NCBI GenBank assembly: GCA_946807835.1
Contig: OX327684.1
Coordinates: 18,004,501 to 18,068,500, forward strand
Source of the DNA: Ailanthus altissimus
Lineage: Eukaryota > Streptophyta > Magnoliopsida > Sapindales > Simaroubaceae
DNA length: 64,000 bases
Direction: 5' to 3'
In this document: one piece after another, positions 23,185 through 35,546 of the stretch
How the letters are laid out: every line of letters starts with the position of its first letter
Numbering within the stretch: position 1 is the stretch's first letter
Program-made: the position numbers and the translations under genes
Notes under the pieces: model-generated
Told to the model about the DNA's origin: nothing
The model's input: the letters and a program-made list of their open reading frames with translations, nothing else
The model's database searches: none

Positions 23185-24309
23185 TCAAGCTTCTGACTTG
23201 TCACATATGCAACAAGGATAAGGATTTGCATAGAAACTCTCCTCCAATTTCGGGGATTCTCCGATGATTCTCCTTTGGGGCGGGCGCTCCAATCCTGTTG
23301 TTGTGCAAGTTCTTAATCTTCAATGCCAATGATTCCCAAGATATCAGACCCTTGTCCATTTGATCATTCATTCTCACAAAATTCCATCTGTAATAACAAG
23401 AGAAACAAATGCTCTTAACGAAAATTTCTAAAACAGAGCTAATTAACTTTCATATTTGTTTACAGGAGTTAACATTAAGATGGCATACTTGTCGGGCTGA
23501 TGGTTTTAAGGAACCTTCAAATTTCCTGTGACCCTTTACTGCCTCGGCCATATTTCCATCGTCAGTGTAATTGTATAAACAAAAACATCACTCTCCAAGA
23601 GCAACAATATAATTCAAGGGAGCAAACTGATTCTGGTAACCCTTGAAAGGTCTCAATTCTTCTTCTGTAGCTAAATTATAATGACTAAATACATTTGGGT
23701 ACTTGGCTTTAAGTGCTTGAATCCCATTTTTGACATAAATCTCCCCAGCAAGTATGTAAATTTTTGTATCAGATGGAGCTCCAATAGCTTCAAGAAACAC
23801 AGCAACCTCTCTTGGAGTCGTTGGGCACAAGCCTTGGAGCCTGCACTCATTGCTATTAATCTCTTTATCCTTCCAATGGTGAGTACTATATCTTAATCTC
23901 CTCAAGCCCTCAGCTTCAGCATCTGTATGATTGTGACTGCAGCCTGTAAAAAGCAAGCATGTCCTTTTCATATCTGCAGTTTGGAAGCACTAAATTCCTT
24001 GTTATCAACATTAAACGGTATATCATAAGTACATAAATTGTAACTTCTAAGCAGCTGTAAGCATTGTTACATTACCTCGAATGAAGACCAATATATGGTT
24101 TACTGCTGCAGCTTCTAACTCTGTGAAACAACTTCTTCCCAAGCTCTTCAACTTTATTTGAGAATATGAGGGCCTCATACATGGCAGGGCAACGAGCCTT
24201 TGGATTGAACCAGAACACCTATATTAGCAAGCCAAGAATCGGTATGTGGCAACTTGATAACTCTGTGTCGTTTTAACAATGAAGCCATCTCCCCTCTATA
24301 ATAACTAGC
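23185..24309 (-). pseudogene. O-fucosyltransferase family (GDP-fucose) pseudogene, 5' truncated
   Basis: Three exons of a plant O-fucosyltransferase-like gene can be read on the - strand, with intron borders still visible: 24309-24076, 23973-23489 and 23387-23185. Family landmarks are [36 protein letters not shown] and DDGNMAEAVKGHRKFEG; the C-terminus reads ESFYANPYP. Complete members are mostly Golgi type II membrane proteins of about 450-600 aa; here only the C-terminal half is present. At least three frameshifts interrupt it: in exon 1 near 24200, in a T run near 23950, and in the last exon near 23270. The upstream exons are missing and a TRIM starts 85 bp further on. The gene is dead unless the shifts are sequencing errors. 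Confidence 0.8.
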
Positions 24310-24393
24310 CTGCATAAAGTTATAGCCACTCATTCCAGATCCAAAAGCACTTAAATCATATTCCAAAAGCACTTACTACTCTTTACACCTAGT

Positions 24394-24568
24394 CTTGTAA
24401 GAAGTCTAACGAACCACACATATCTCCACATTGATATGATATTGTCCACTTAAGGTTAAAAGGTTCTACCCAAAAAGCATCATACCAATGAAGATATAGT
24501 TCACTCTTTATATACCTATAATCTTCCCTATTTCTTGCCAATGTGGGACTTTGTTTATTTCCTTAACA
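24394..24568 (-). repeat. TRIM 3' LTR
   Basis: It matches 27687-27882 along its length, with deletions, including the block CTTCCCTATTTCTTGCCAA. On the - strand it starts TGTTAAGGAAATAAAC and ends near CTTACAAG. Confidence 0.75.
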
Positions 24569-24714
24569 ATCATTCCCTTGAACAAAGGACCACTAAACCT
24601 CCATTTAAACGATATTCCATCTGTCTATCTTCCATATAGGAAGATCTCGCTCTCTTTTTGGTACCCATCTTCACTGTATTATGGGCACACGCCTTACATG
24701 AAGCCCAGAGTACC

Positions 24715-27430
24715 TGTAGTAACCAGTATCCATAACCGGTAAAAATATGTATATTTATATATATAAATATACGTATTTTATTTGTATGTGGGTGATCCTT
24801 GATTTATATATTGTTATTAGTAGTGTTTTTATAGGTTAATGATATACTATTAGTATTGGGTTTATTTGCAAGACTTTGGAATTATTTTAGGGACCAAATT
24901 GTTATACTTTGAAAGTTTTGGGGGTGAATTCATAAATACCAAAAATTAGCCTCTTAGTATAAAAATACACTTTTGAACCCTAATTTACCATTTTTAGGTC
25001 GAGCTACCCATTTTAAGAGAGAGAAGAGAGAAATAGAGGAGAGAGAAAGAGGAGAAGAAGAAGAAAAAGAAGAAGAAATTGGAATTTTGAATTTCAAGAG
25101 GTATATCATACGTATTTCTCAATTTATTGGTATTAATTAAGTTAATTCCTTTAAGTTTTGATTTCTAAAAATATGTATAATTGAGGATTTGTTGTGTATT
25201 TCGTAAGATCATATGAGAATTGATGATGATCTATAAGATAGTTTGATAAATCATGATGAATTGTGGAATTTCTACTGGATAACCTCTTAATCTAGGAATT
25301 TTATAAATTGTTGTGATTTGATTCTGGTTTTGAATTTTGAGTATATGAAATTAGACATATTAAGGATCATCTGAGACTTTGAATCGATTCAAAATTCCAG
25401 AAATTGAATTTGTTGTGAATTTACCAAAATGACCCTGAAATTCTGGAAATTTCCTATGTGAACAGTATAATACAGTGACGAACAATGTTTGTCCTACTGA
25501 ATGATCTTCAAAAATTACGAATTTGTGGAATATGATAAGTTTATATGTCTAATATGATATACTCGGAATTGAGAATTTAGATCAATGTGGTTGAAATGTT
25601 ATGATTTTCTAAAGTATATCCGCTCATTACAGTATTTGATTAACAGATTTTTAAAGCTATGGAATAAAATAGTTTTAAAATATTTTTGGCAGTGATTTGG
25701 AAGAGAAATATTTATCATGGACTGAGATATGTGTTAAGAGTAATTATGTGGTAGTTTTATAATTTTTGAGTTAGTATATGATTTTATAAAATTGGGAGAT
25801 TGAATACTGTTCAGTAAGTATCTTGATCCTGTCAAGTTTGTAGTTTGGATTCGATGGTGTGTATGGAATGGATTTTGTAGGAATTTTGATATAATATTCA
25901 TATATAAAAAGTATATATGAGTCAAGAATGATATATTCTGATTTCGAAGTAATTGGACATCATTTGATGTATTAGAAAATTCTGTTAAGTGTAAGTGGTC
26001 AAAATGACAGGTTTTGAGAAACCAAGTATTTAGACCAATTTGATGTGATAAATGTATTGTGTATAATTTTGTAAGCTATTTAAAGTATTTTGTATGAATT
26101 GTGAGGCTTATAAAAGGATTAATCTCCATTGATAGGTTAAGGAGATTTAAGTCTTGTAGCTGAAAGTGTTAAGAGGTAAGTATACTAGACTTTTTACTGA
26201 AATCACAATAAACATAGTAATTGTTTTGTATGATTTTGCAAATGGGGTTAAGAATATGTTTATGTTATGTCAAAGTATATTTTGATATGAAATGTGAATA
26301 TATGTTTCTGAATGTGAACATTGACATTGAGCATGGACATACATGTGTTTTTGTAAGTGAGCTTTCAAAATAAGATGTGTTTAATAAAGAAAGCTTTTGA
26401 AGTGTAATATGTCCATGAGAAATATTTTGTATTTTGAGGGTACTTGAACTCACTGTTAACTTAGTAGGCATTTTATGTGATTTGTGGAGCCTTTATGTGT
26501 GGCCTTTCCTTTGGGATTGGTATATGTTATGTGTTCCGTATGTATGGAGGATCCTATTGGTACCTAAAGGAAGAGTGAGTCATCACATTCGTGTGGTGGC
26601 GTATTGGTGCATGTGAGAGGACTCACCGATGATCAGGGTGAGGGTTTGGCTTTTGCCTTCGGGCATAAGCATTATATATGTGTTATTCAAGACCTCACTT
26701 GTACTATTCCTCTCATACGGTATGTCACCTACGAGTGACATTTGGCTCATTATGTGATATGTGATATGTAAGTCCTACTAAGTAGTAGTTGAGTGATGGT
26801 ATTCCTATTATGTGTTTTGAAAGAATGTGTAAACGCTTACATGATATGTGATTTGATAAGATTATGATTTTGATTGATAACAACATATCATACATATGCA
26901 TTGTGTACATATATGTATTTGTATTTGATATATGAAAAACTAGTATGCTTACTGAGTTTTATACTCATTATAGTTTATGGTGATTTCAGGTAAATAAGGT
27001 ACATGTGTGCTTAGCGGATTTGGCAAGGCTTCTGCTGTTCCTTGGGTTCCCTAAGTTGTTAGGTTGCTTAGTGTTTCATTTGGGGACACGTGGGATAAGA
27101 TATTTGATTTGTCCCTAGTGAATAAATACCTATGTATTATTTTATTGTGTGTGGTTGGACTTAGTTTAAGTTTCACCAAGTATAGTAATGGATTGATTTT
27201 AAGTAAGAATTTACAATGAATATATTCTGGGCTTCCGGTAATAAAGTTGCTACTGGTGACGTAGTAGAGTGTTAATCTCTGAGAAAACTCTGCGTATCTC
27301 CGGTTTACTAATTGTCCCAGTCATAATTCAATTGCTATAATTCTGAAAGAAATTAAAATGAATGTTTAAGTATTATTGAATGAATGTAAGTGATGTCGTG
27401 TGTCAGATCTTTTGGGTCTGGGGCGTGACA
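24715..27430 (+). mobile_element. Solo LTR of the Ty3/gypsy chromovirus-like family
   Basis: The segment starts TGTAGTAACC and ends GGGGCGTGACA and is flanked by a perfect 5-bp target duplication, GTACC (24710-24714 and 27431-27435). It is 2716 bp long and matches, in opposite direction, both LTRs of the gypsy element at 32755-44988. No internal or coding region remains, so it arose by LTR-LTR recombination. It is AT-rich, with a GA-rich tract at 25017-25077 matching the CTT tract of the other copies. It inserted inside a TRIM. Confidence 0.9.
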
Positions 27431-27666
27431 GTACCACCTACCTCGAGAGCCCGCTCTATCAGATCAGCTCCTTATCATTGCATTGGCAAACACGCCTTAC
27501 GTGAAGCCTGCATTACTGCGTTAAGAGGACATGCCTTACGTGATGCCCGGGAGCACACCACCGCCTGTCCATAGAGCTTCAACACGGATCCCATCGTAAA
27601 CCAAGGCTTACCAAGCTCACCACATTCTCGTTCGGCATTGAGAATTTCTTTCACATGGCTAACTTC

Positions 27667-27686
27667 GGGGCATGGCTCTGATACCA
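27667..27686 (-). other. Primer binding site (tRNA-Met) of the TRIM
   Basis: On the - strand the sequence begins TGGTATCAGAGC, complementary to the 3' end of initiator tRNA-Met, directly next to the 5' LTR. This sets the direction of the element. Confidence 0.8.
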
Positions 27687-27882
27687 CTTCTAAGGAGTCC
27701 AACTAACCATATATATCTCTACATTGGTATGATATTTTCCACTTTGGGCTTAAGCCCTTATGGTTTTGCTCTTGAGCTATACCCAAAAGGTCTTTTACCA
27801 ATGGCGATATAGTTAACTCTTTATATACCCATGATCTTCCCTATTTCTTGCCAATGTGGGGACTTTATTTGCTTCCTTAACA
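27687..27882 (-). repeat. TRIM 5' LTR
   Basis: This LTR of about 196 bp begins TGTTAAGGAAGC on the - strand and borders the tRNA-Met primer site. It pairs with 24394-24568. Confidence 0.75.
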
Positions 27883-27975
27883 AATGTCAAACGAATAAGT
27901 AGTCAGCTTGGTAAGCTTCAGTTTGGGATAGAATCCGTGTTGAAACTCTATGGATAAGCGGTGGTGATACTACAA
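27883..27975 (+). repeat. Fragment of a second TRIM interior, opposite orientation
   Basis: The sequence from AATGTCAAACGAATAAG to GATAAGCGGTGGTG matches the TRIM interior at about 27550-27640, but on the + strand. It begins directly at the outer end of the first TRIM's LTR, making a head-to-head join. It ends where the next copia remnant begins. Confidence 0.65.
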
Positions 27976-29298
27976 AACAAATTGAGGTGTTAAATTTATA
28001 AAAAGCTTATGAAGTACTAAGAATGCAAGAGAGTAAGACTATCCAAGAGTATTAAGATAAACTCATGAAGATAATTAATTAGCTCAGATTACTTAGAGAG
28101 GATTTACTAGATAAAATAATAGTACAAAAAGTACTTGTAAGTGTACTCGAGAGGTTTGATGCAAAGATCTTCTTATTGGAAGATTCAAAATATCTTACAA
28201 TGATGAGTTTATTAGTATTAGTTAATTCACTTAAAGCCATTGAACATATAAAGGCAATAGGGAGTGAAAGCACAACAGAACAAGCCTTTCAAGCTTCATA
28301 TAGGGTCAAACCAACAAGCAATCATGTTGTTGCTAGCAAGCATACAGGAGCACCACCTTACAAAAGATGAACAATTCTTAGTCTATGTTAAACCTGCCTA
28401 ACATTAATCAAATTGACCATGTTTATGATGTGTGCCAATATAGGAAACAAAGCAAATTACCATTTTCAGATGGTACCTGGATTCTCTAAAAAGTTGCAAC
28501 TAGTGCACTCAGATATATGTGGTCCAATGAGTGAGCCATTTTTAAATGAAAGTAAGTATTTCTTACTTTTCATTAATGATTTTTCAAGATACTGCTAGGT
28601 GTCTTTCCTGAAGCAAAAGTTATAAGTTTTTGGAGAATTCTAGAAATTTAAGGCAATGGCAGAAAAACAAACAGGTTATACATTGAAGATGATCAAAATA
28701 GACAATAGGAGTGAGTTTTGTTCATCAGAATTCAGAAAGTTGTGTCAAGGAAGGAATAAAGCACCAATTGACAGTTCCTTATAACTCCTCAACAGAATAG
28801 AGTGAGTAAAAGGAAGAATAGGACTGTAATAGAGATGGCAAGATGTTTGATGATTGAAAAAAGTATCCCCAAGAGATTTTGGGCTGAAGCTGTCAATACT
28901 TCTATATACTTACTGAATTTACTTGCAAGTAAAGCCTTGAAAGGCAGTACACCTAATGAAGTATGGACAAGATCAAAACCAACAGTGGAGCATCTCAAAA
29001 TTTTGGTTGTATATGCTTCACACATGTACCAAATGAAAATAGAAGTAAGTTGGATAAAAAATCTGATGCAGGGATATTTATAGGATACAGTACCATCTTA
29101 AAGGGGTATAGAGTCTACAATTTGAAAAATGAAAAATCATTGTGAGCAGGAATGTAATCTTTAATGACTCAACCTATTGGAATTGAGATGAATATAAAAT
29201 TAAAGCAACCAACAAGGAGCAAAATGATCAAGAGGAGGTTATCTCAGATGATGATTCAAATGCTGAATTCCCTGTCAAAGGGATAAGAACTCTTGTAG

Positions 29299-29324
29299 AT
29301 ATATATATATATATATATATATAT
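29299..29324. repeat. (AT)n microsatellite inside the copia remnant
   Basis: About 13 AT units interrupt the remnant's coding sequence between integrase and RT. Confidence 0.85.
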
Positions 29325-30833
29325 GAAAGGTGTAACATTACAACTTTAGATCCAACCAATTATCAAGAAGCTGCAAGTCAAGAAGGCTGAAGAGTTGCCA
29401 TGAAGGAGGAGATCAATATGATAGAAAAAAATGGCACATGAGAACTGGTATATGCACCTTGCAATTAGAGGGTCATAGGAGTTAAGTGGATATATAAAAC
29501 CAAGTTGAATCTAGGTGGTTCAATAAATAAACTAAAAGCCAGATTAATTGTGAAAAGGTATTTTCAGCAGCATGATGTTGATTACACAAACACTTTAGCA
29601 CCAGTTGCAAGGCATGATATAATAAGGCTACTTATAGCACTTGCTGCAAAGCAAGGCTAGAAAATCTACCATTTAGATGTCAAGTCAGCCTTCTTAAATG
29701 GTGTACTCAAGGAAGACATCTATGTTGATGAGCCGAGGGTTTTAAAGCACTAAAAAATAAATATAAGGTGAATAAGCTTCACAAAGCACTCTATGGACTC
29801 AAGCAAGCCCTTAAGGTCTGGTATAGCAAAATTGATGGGTATCTACTCATGAAAGGATTTCAAATGAGAACAAATAAAGCTACATTGTATGTCCTTACAT
29901 GAGGGGCATCAAGGACTGTAGAAGAATTCAAATAAAAAATGGAGAATGAATTTTAAATGTCTAATTTAGGATTAATGAGTTATTTCCTTGGAATGGAAAT
30001 CTATCAAGGTGACAGTAGAGTTTTCCTTACACAGAGAAAAAATGCAGAAGAAGTGTTGAAAAAAATTTAATTTGAGTAGAGCTAAGCAAGTTCCAACACC
30101 ATTTATGCCAAATGAAAATTTATGTAAGAATGATGAAGAGGACAAAACAGATGCTGCAATATACAGGAGCATAATTAGCAGCCTATTGTACTTGTCGGCT
30201 ACCAAACTTGATATAATGTATGCAGTAAGCCTACTATCAAGATTCATGCAATCACCAAGCAAGAAACATCTAGGTGATGCAAAGAAGGTACTTAGATATA
30301 TCATAGGAACAACTGAACTTGGTTTATGGTCTAAAAAAAGATGAAAGTGATCAATTGTAGGGGTATGCAGATAGTGATTGGGCTGGGAGTATTGAGGACG
30401 CTAAGAGCACCTTAGGATATGTTTTCTTATTTGACAGTGTTGCATTTTTATGGAACTTTAAGAAGCAAGATGTTGTTGCACAGTCATTAACTAAAGCAGA
30501 GTGTATTGTTGCTATCAATACAGCAAATCAAGTCATCTAGCTTAATAAGATCTTATTTGATCTTGGTCAACACTAACAGAAAAGCATAGTCATCTAGGTA
30601 GACAATAAGTTGGTCATAGCCATGGCCAAAAATCTAGTTCATCATGAGAGAACTAAACACATAAGGGTCAAGTTCCATGCAGTTCGAGAAGTAGAAAGGT
30701 CAAGAGAAGTGACATTAGTCATTATAATTCACAAGATCAGCATGTAGACATAATAACCAAAGCTCTCCCAAGAGCCCAGTTTGATTTTTTAAGAGAAAAA
30801 CTTAGAGTTCACCAGAAAAATATCAAGGAGGAG

Positions 30834-31220
30834 TGTTGAACTATGATATATTTTATGTTTGTAATAAGTTATTCAAGTTATTTTAAATTCAAGTTTTATT
30901 TAGTTAAAGATAGAGTTAAAGTTGATGTGAAAGTCTCTAAGAATTTGATTTCAAATTCAGAATAAGTTCTTCAGTACTTATCTTAGCTCAGAAATGTGTG
31001 TATATATTTCAACTTATAATCAAATAAAACCATTCCATTCGAATACATTATTTCAAGTATACAGAAGTTCAAAATATAAAACTTCCCAATTAAGTTTCTC
31101 TGATCAAGTTTCTACAAATTATCAACACCTAAGACCAAGAAACTGGAGCCTTTTCAAGGGGCTTGACTGCTGCAAATTGTGGTGGGAGAGACTTTACAAT
31201 CTCGATATCATCTTTTAACA
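30834..31220 (+). repeat. 3' LTR of the decayed copia element
   Basis: It is 387 bp long, starting TGTTGAACTATG after the purine tract and ending CTTTTAACA. The ends form the short inverted repeat TGTT...AACA. No partner LTR lies in the window. Confidence 0.65.
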
Positions 31221-31225
31221 CTTGT

Positions 31226-32749
31226 ATAAAGTGCTTCTAGTTAAATATGTCTTATAAAACCCCTGTCTCAATTAAATTAAGAAGAGTTAGCCCGTAGAAT
31301 TTTTTAAATTATTAGAAACTATACAATTAAAAATCCACACCTTGAGTCTCTCCAATAAGATTTATAATCAAAGGAATGGAGAAGCAAAGTGACATTTATG
31401 ATCTTTGCTATTGAAAGTATCAAGAAAAATTCTAACATCAATAAATATGCATCTTTATTGAATTTTACTTATTATCATTCAATAAATATTAACAAACACA
31501 AAATAAATAACTAAATATATATATATATATATATATTAAATGATTGATGTTAACACAAGTCAAATTACGCAGTAAGATTGAAATTTGGGATGTAGATGCT
31601 TATCCCAGTTTTCATTTACTTCAACCCACCATTGGCATACATTAAGAGACAGCCATTTGTGGCAGCTCTATCTCCTAAGATTAGAAACCAATCTCTTGCA
31701 AGTCAGAAAAGTAAGCAAAAGATTAAATAGATTTTCGTGGTAGACATTGGCATTTTTTAAAAGATTGGACAATGAATTCTCTCAAAAGAGAATTACTAAA
31801 ATGCAAAAAAAAAAAAAAACCTCAGATGCATTGTTTTGTTTATGCAGTCTTTTGTACAAAGAGATGAGTATGACTTCATAATTCAGAGTTGTTAGCCCGA
31901 ATTTTTATTTGAATGTGAGCATTCGAAAAAAGAGGAGTCGTTTTGAGATAATGTGGTTTTATAACTAAAATAGTTATTATGTTGTTATGTTTTTAATTTT
32001 AGAAGTTAGTGTATAATCAAGTCACAATCCAATTGTTGATTTAATGGCTTGTTAAGTTGGATAAGATAAAGAAGAAGTGTTGATGAAATTAAAGAAGTAA
32101 GCTCAAGTGTTGATTTGAGTAGTTGAGGAAAGTTGTTGAAGGTTGTTGAGTCAGTACAGTTATGCAAGTGGAAATGTTTTATTAGAATTTGTGCTCACGT
32201 GCCATCTTAATTTTATATGAATATTTTTATTTCATATTTATGTAATAAATAAATATTTCATTAAATATCTAATTAATTTTATCGGGTAAGATGCTTTTAA
32301 CATTTCAGACATTATATTAATCTAAAAGAGTTCATATCAGGTCTAAAGAGTTAGAACTTTATCTGAAATAGAACAAAGACCTGGGAATATACTTACAATG
32401 ATATAGTTGCAAGAATTGCTAGAAAATGTCATTGTACAAGTATATTTTGAATTATATGTTCTTGATCTATTTCCACCGATATAGGGTTTGTCAAGTGGAA
32501 TTGATTTATGTAGATCAGTGTATGTCTATAACTGGATAGTCCAGATAGTTAATCTTAGCAAACCACGAGTTTAGTCGAAACACGTATAGATATACAGGTA
32601 TTCAGTGAGGACTGGATACGAAACAAGATCCAATGAAGACCTCCAATAGATATCCTATAAAACCGTCAGTGGATGGTTTTCTTGAGTTGAGTAGTATTCG
32701 TGGTCCATTGACCTGAGCACTAAGGCAGGCTTGTTAGTGATCTACCATA
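31226..32749. other. AT-rich region left of the gypsy element
   Basis: No gene is seen. It has an (AT)n run (31519-31537) and an A run (31806-31820). It continues directly into the sequence at 44994 once the gypsy insertion is removed; it may belong to an older unrecognised repeat. Confidence 0.4.
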
Positions 32750-32754
32750 CTTTG

Positions 32755-35546
32755 TGTCACGCCCCAGACCCAAAAGATCTGACACATGACATAACTTACA
32801 TTCATTTAATAATGAGCACACATACAATCTTATTGTTTCTAGTATATTCCTAAATTCTTGTTTACAAGTTGGTCTCATATTTAAAATATAAACATAAACA
32901 CTAATTGACAATATTTAAACATTCATTTCAATTTTTCAGAATTATAACGATTGAATTATGACTGGGGCAATTAGTAAATTGGAGATACGCAGAGTTTTCT
33001 CAGAGATTAACACTCTACTACGTCACCAGTAGTAACTTTGTTACCAGAAGCCCAGAATATATTCATTGCAAATTCTTACTTAAAATCAACTCATGACCAT
33101 ACTTGGTGAAATATAAACCAAATACAACTACACCTAATAAAATAACACATAAGTATTTATTCAATAAGGACAAATCAAATATCTTAAACCACGTGTTCCC
33201 AAATGAAACACTCAGCAACCTAGTAACTTAGGAAACCCAAGGGACAGCAAAAGCCTTGCCAAATCTGCTAAGCACACATGTACCTTATTTACCTGAAATC
33301 ACCATAAACTGTAATGAGTATAAAACTCAGTAAGCATGCTAGTTTTTCATATATCAAAATACAAATACATATATGTACATAATGTATATGTATGATATAC
33401 TGTGATAAATCAAATTCATAATCTTATCAAATCACATATCAAGTAAACGCTTATACATTCTTTCAAAATATATAATAGGAATACAATCACTCAACTACTA
33501 TTTAGTAGAACTTCCATATCACATATCATATAATGAGCCAAATGTTACTTGTAGGTGATATACCGTATAAGAGGAATAGTATAAGTGAGGTTTAAATTAC
33601 ACATATAAAATGCTTATGCCCGAAGGTAAGAGCCAAACTCTCACCTTGATCAATGGTGACTCCTCTCACATGCACCAATACGCCACTACACGAATTTGAT
33701 GACTCAATCTTCCTTTAGGTACCAATAGGATCCTCCCTACATATGGAACATATAACATATACCAATCCCGAAGGAAAAGCTACATATAAAGGCTTCGTAA
33801 ATCACATAAGATGCCTACTAAGTCAACAGTGAGTTCAAGCATCCTCAAAACACAAAATATTTCTCATGGACATATTACACTTCAAAGGCTTTCTTTGTTA
33901 AATACATTTCATTTTGAGAGCTCACTTTCAAAAACACATATATGTCATGTATGTCCATGCTCACATTCATAAACACATGTCTTTCACATTTCATATCAAA
34001 ATATACTTTGACATAACATAAACATATTCCTAAGTACATTTACAAAATCATACATAACAATTACTATGTTTATTGTGATTTTAGAAAAAAGTCTAGTATA
34101 CTTACCTCTTAACACTGTCGGATACAAGGCTTAATTCTCCTTAACCTATCAATGGAGATTAATCCTTTCATAAGCCTCAAAATTCACACAAAATACTTTA
34201 AATAGCTCACAAAATTACACATATTGCACTTATCATATCAAATTGGTCTAATTACTTAGTTTCTCAAAATCTGTCATTCTGACCACTTACACTTAACAAA
34301 AAAAATTTATACATCAAATGATGTCCAATTACTCCAAGTTATTGGAGTAATTATATCATATATCCTTCTGATGTATAAATATTATATCATAATTCCTACA
34401 CAATCCATTCCATAAACACCATCAAATCCAAACTATTAACCTGATAGGATCAAGATATTTACTAAACAGTATTCAATCTCTCAATTTTATAAAATCATAT
34501 ACAAACTCAAAAATTATAAAAGTATCACAGAATTACTCTTGACATATATCTTAATCCAAGATAAATATTTCACTTCAAAATCACTGCCAAAGTATTTTAA
34601 AACTATTTTATTCTATAGCTTTAAAAATATGTTAATCAAATACTGCAATGAGCTGACACTTTTAGAAAATTATAACAATTCAACCACATTGATCTAAATT
34701 CTCAATTTTGAGTATATCATATTAGACATATAAAATTATCATATTCCATAAATTCGTAATTTGTGAAGATTATTTAGCAGATCAAAAATTATTTGTTACT
34801 GTATCATACTGTTAACACAGGATATTTCCAGAATTTCAGGATTATTTTGGTAAATTCACTACAAATTTAATTTTTAGAATTTTCAATCAATTAAAAGTCT
34901 CAAATGATTTTAGATATGTCTAATTTCATATACTCAAATTCAAAACCAGAATGGAAGCACAACAATTTATAAAATTCCTAGATCAAGAGACTATCAAGTA
35001 GAAATTCTACAATTCATCATAATTTATCAAGCTATCTACATAAATCATCATCAATTCTCACAATATCGTACGAAATCCACATCAAACCCTCAATTGTACA
35101 TATTTTTTAAATCAAAACTTAAAGTAATTAACTAAATTAATACCAAGAAACTAAGAAAGGGTTATAATATACCTCTTAAATATTAAATTCTAACTTTCTT
35201 CTTCTTCTTTTTCTCTCCCCTTTCTTTCTCTCTTTTCTCACTCTAAAAGAGGTGGCTTAACCAAAATGAGTTAATTAGGGTTACAAATGTGTATTTTTAT
35301 ACTAAGAGACTAATTTTTAGTATTTACGAATTAGTCCTTAAAACTTTCAAAGTATTACAATTTGGTCCCTAAAATAAATCTAAAGTCTTGTAAATAAACC
35401 CAATACTAATAGTAGGTCCTTAATCTATAAAAACACTACTAATAACATTATATAAATCAAGTATCACCCACATACAAATAAAAATATGTATATTTATATA
35501 TATATAAATATTTATTCTTACCGGTTGTGGATAAGTGGTTATTAAA
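32755..35546 (-). repeat. 3' LTR of the gypsy element
   Basis: This 2792-bp LTR ends (on the - strand) TCTGGGGCGTGACA and starts TTTAATAACC (TGTAATAACC in the partner). It shares the whole length with the solo LTR 24715-27430 and the 5' LTR. It is preceded by a polypurine tract, AAGGAGGGGAGAATT. Confidence 0.88.

Larger units (their letters stand above)
24394..27882 (-). mobile_element. TRIM (miniature LTR retrotransposon), interrupted by a solo LTR
   Basis: Two related repeats, 24394-24568 (3' LTR) and 27687-27882 (5' LTR), start TGTTAAGGAA on the - strand. Next to the 5' LTR lies a tRNA-Met primer site, TGGTATCAGAGCCATGCC (27667-27686, - strand). A purine-rich tract (AAGGGAATGAT) precedes the 3' LTR. 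Without the 2.7-kb solo LTR inserted at 24715-27430, the internal part is only about 390 bp with no coding capacity, which fits a TRIM. I found no target duplication at the outer ends, so they may have rearranged. Confidence 0.75.
27985..31220 (+). mobile_element. Decayed Ty1/copia element with 3' LTR
   Basis: The + strand shows, in order: a gag fragment (28090-28270, block LERFDAKI), an integrase region (28490-29150, blocks [30 protein letters not shown] and GVYASHM-type sequence), RT (29460-29750, SAFLNGVLKEDIY; then MSYFLGMEIYQGD), and RNase H (30360-30700, YADSDWAGS). The expected YVDD box near 29890 is missing. Stops and shifts are frequent. A purine tract (AAGGAGGAG) precedes the LTR at 30834. 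No 5' LTR is found, so the element is truncated at its left end. Confidence 0.85.
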
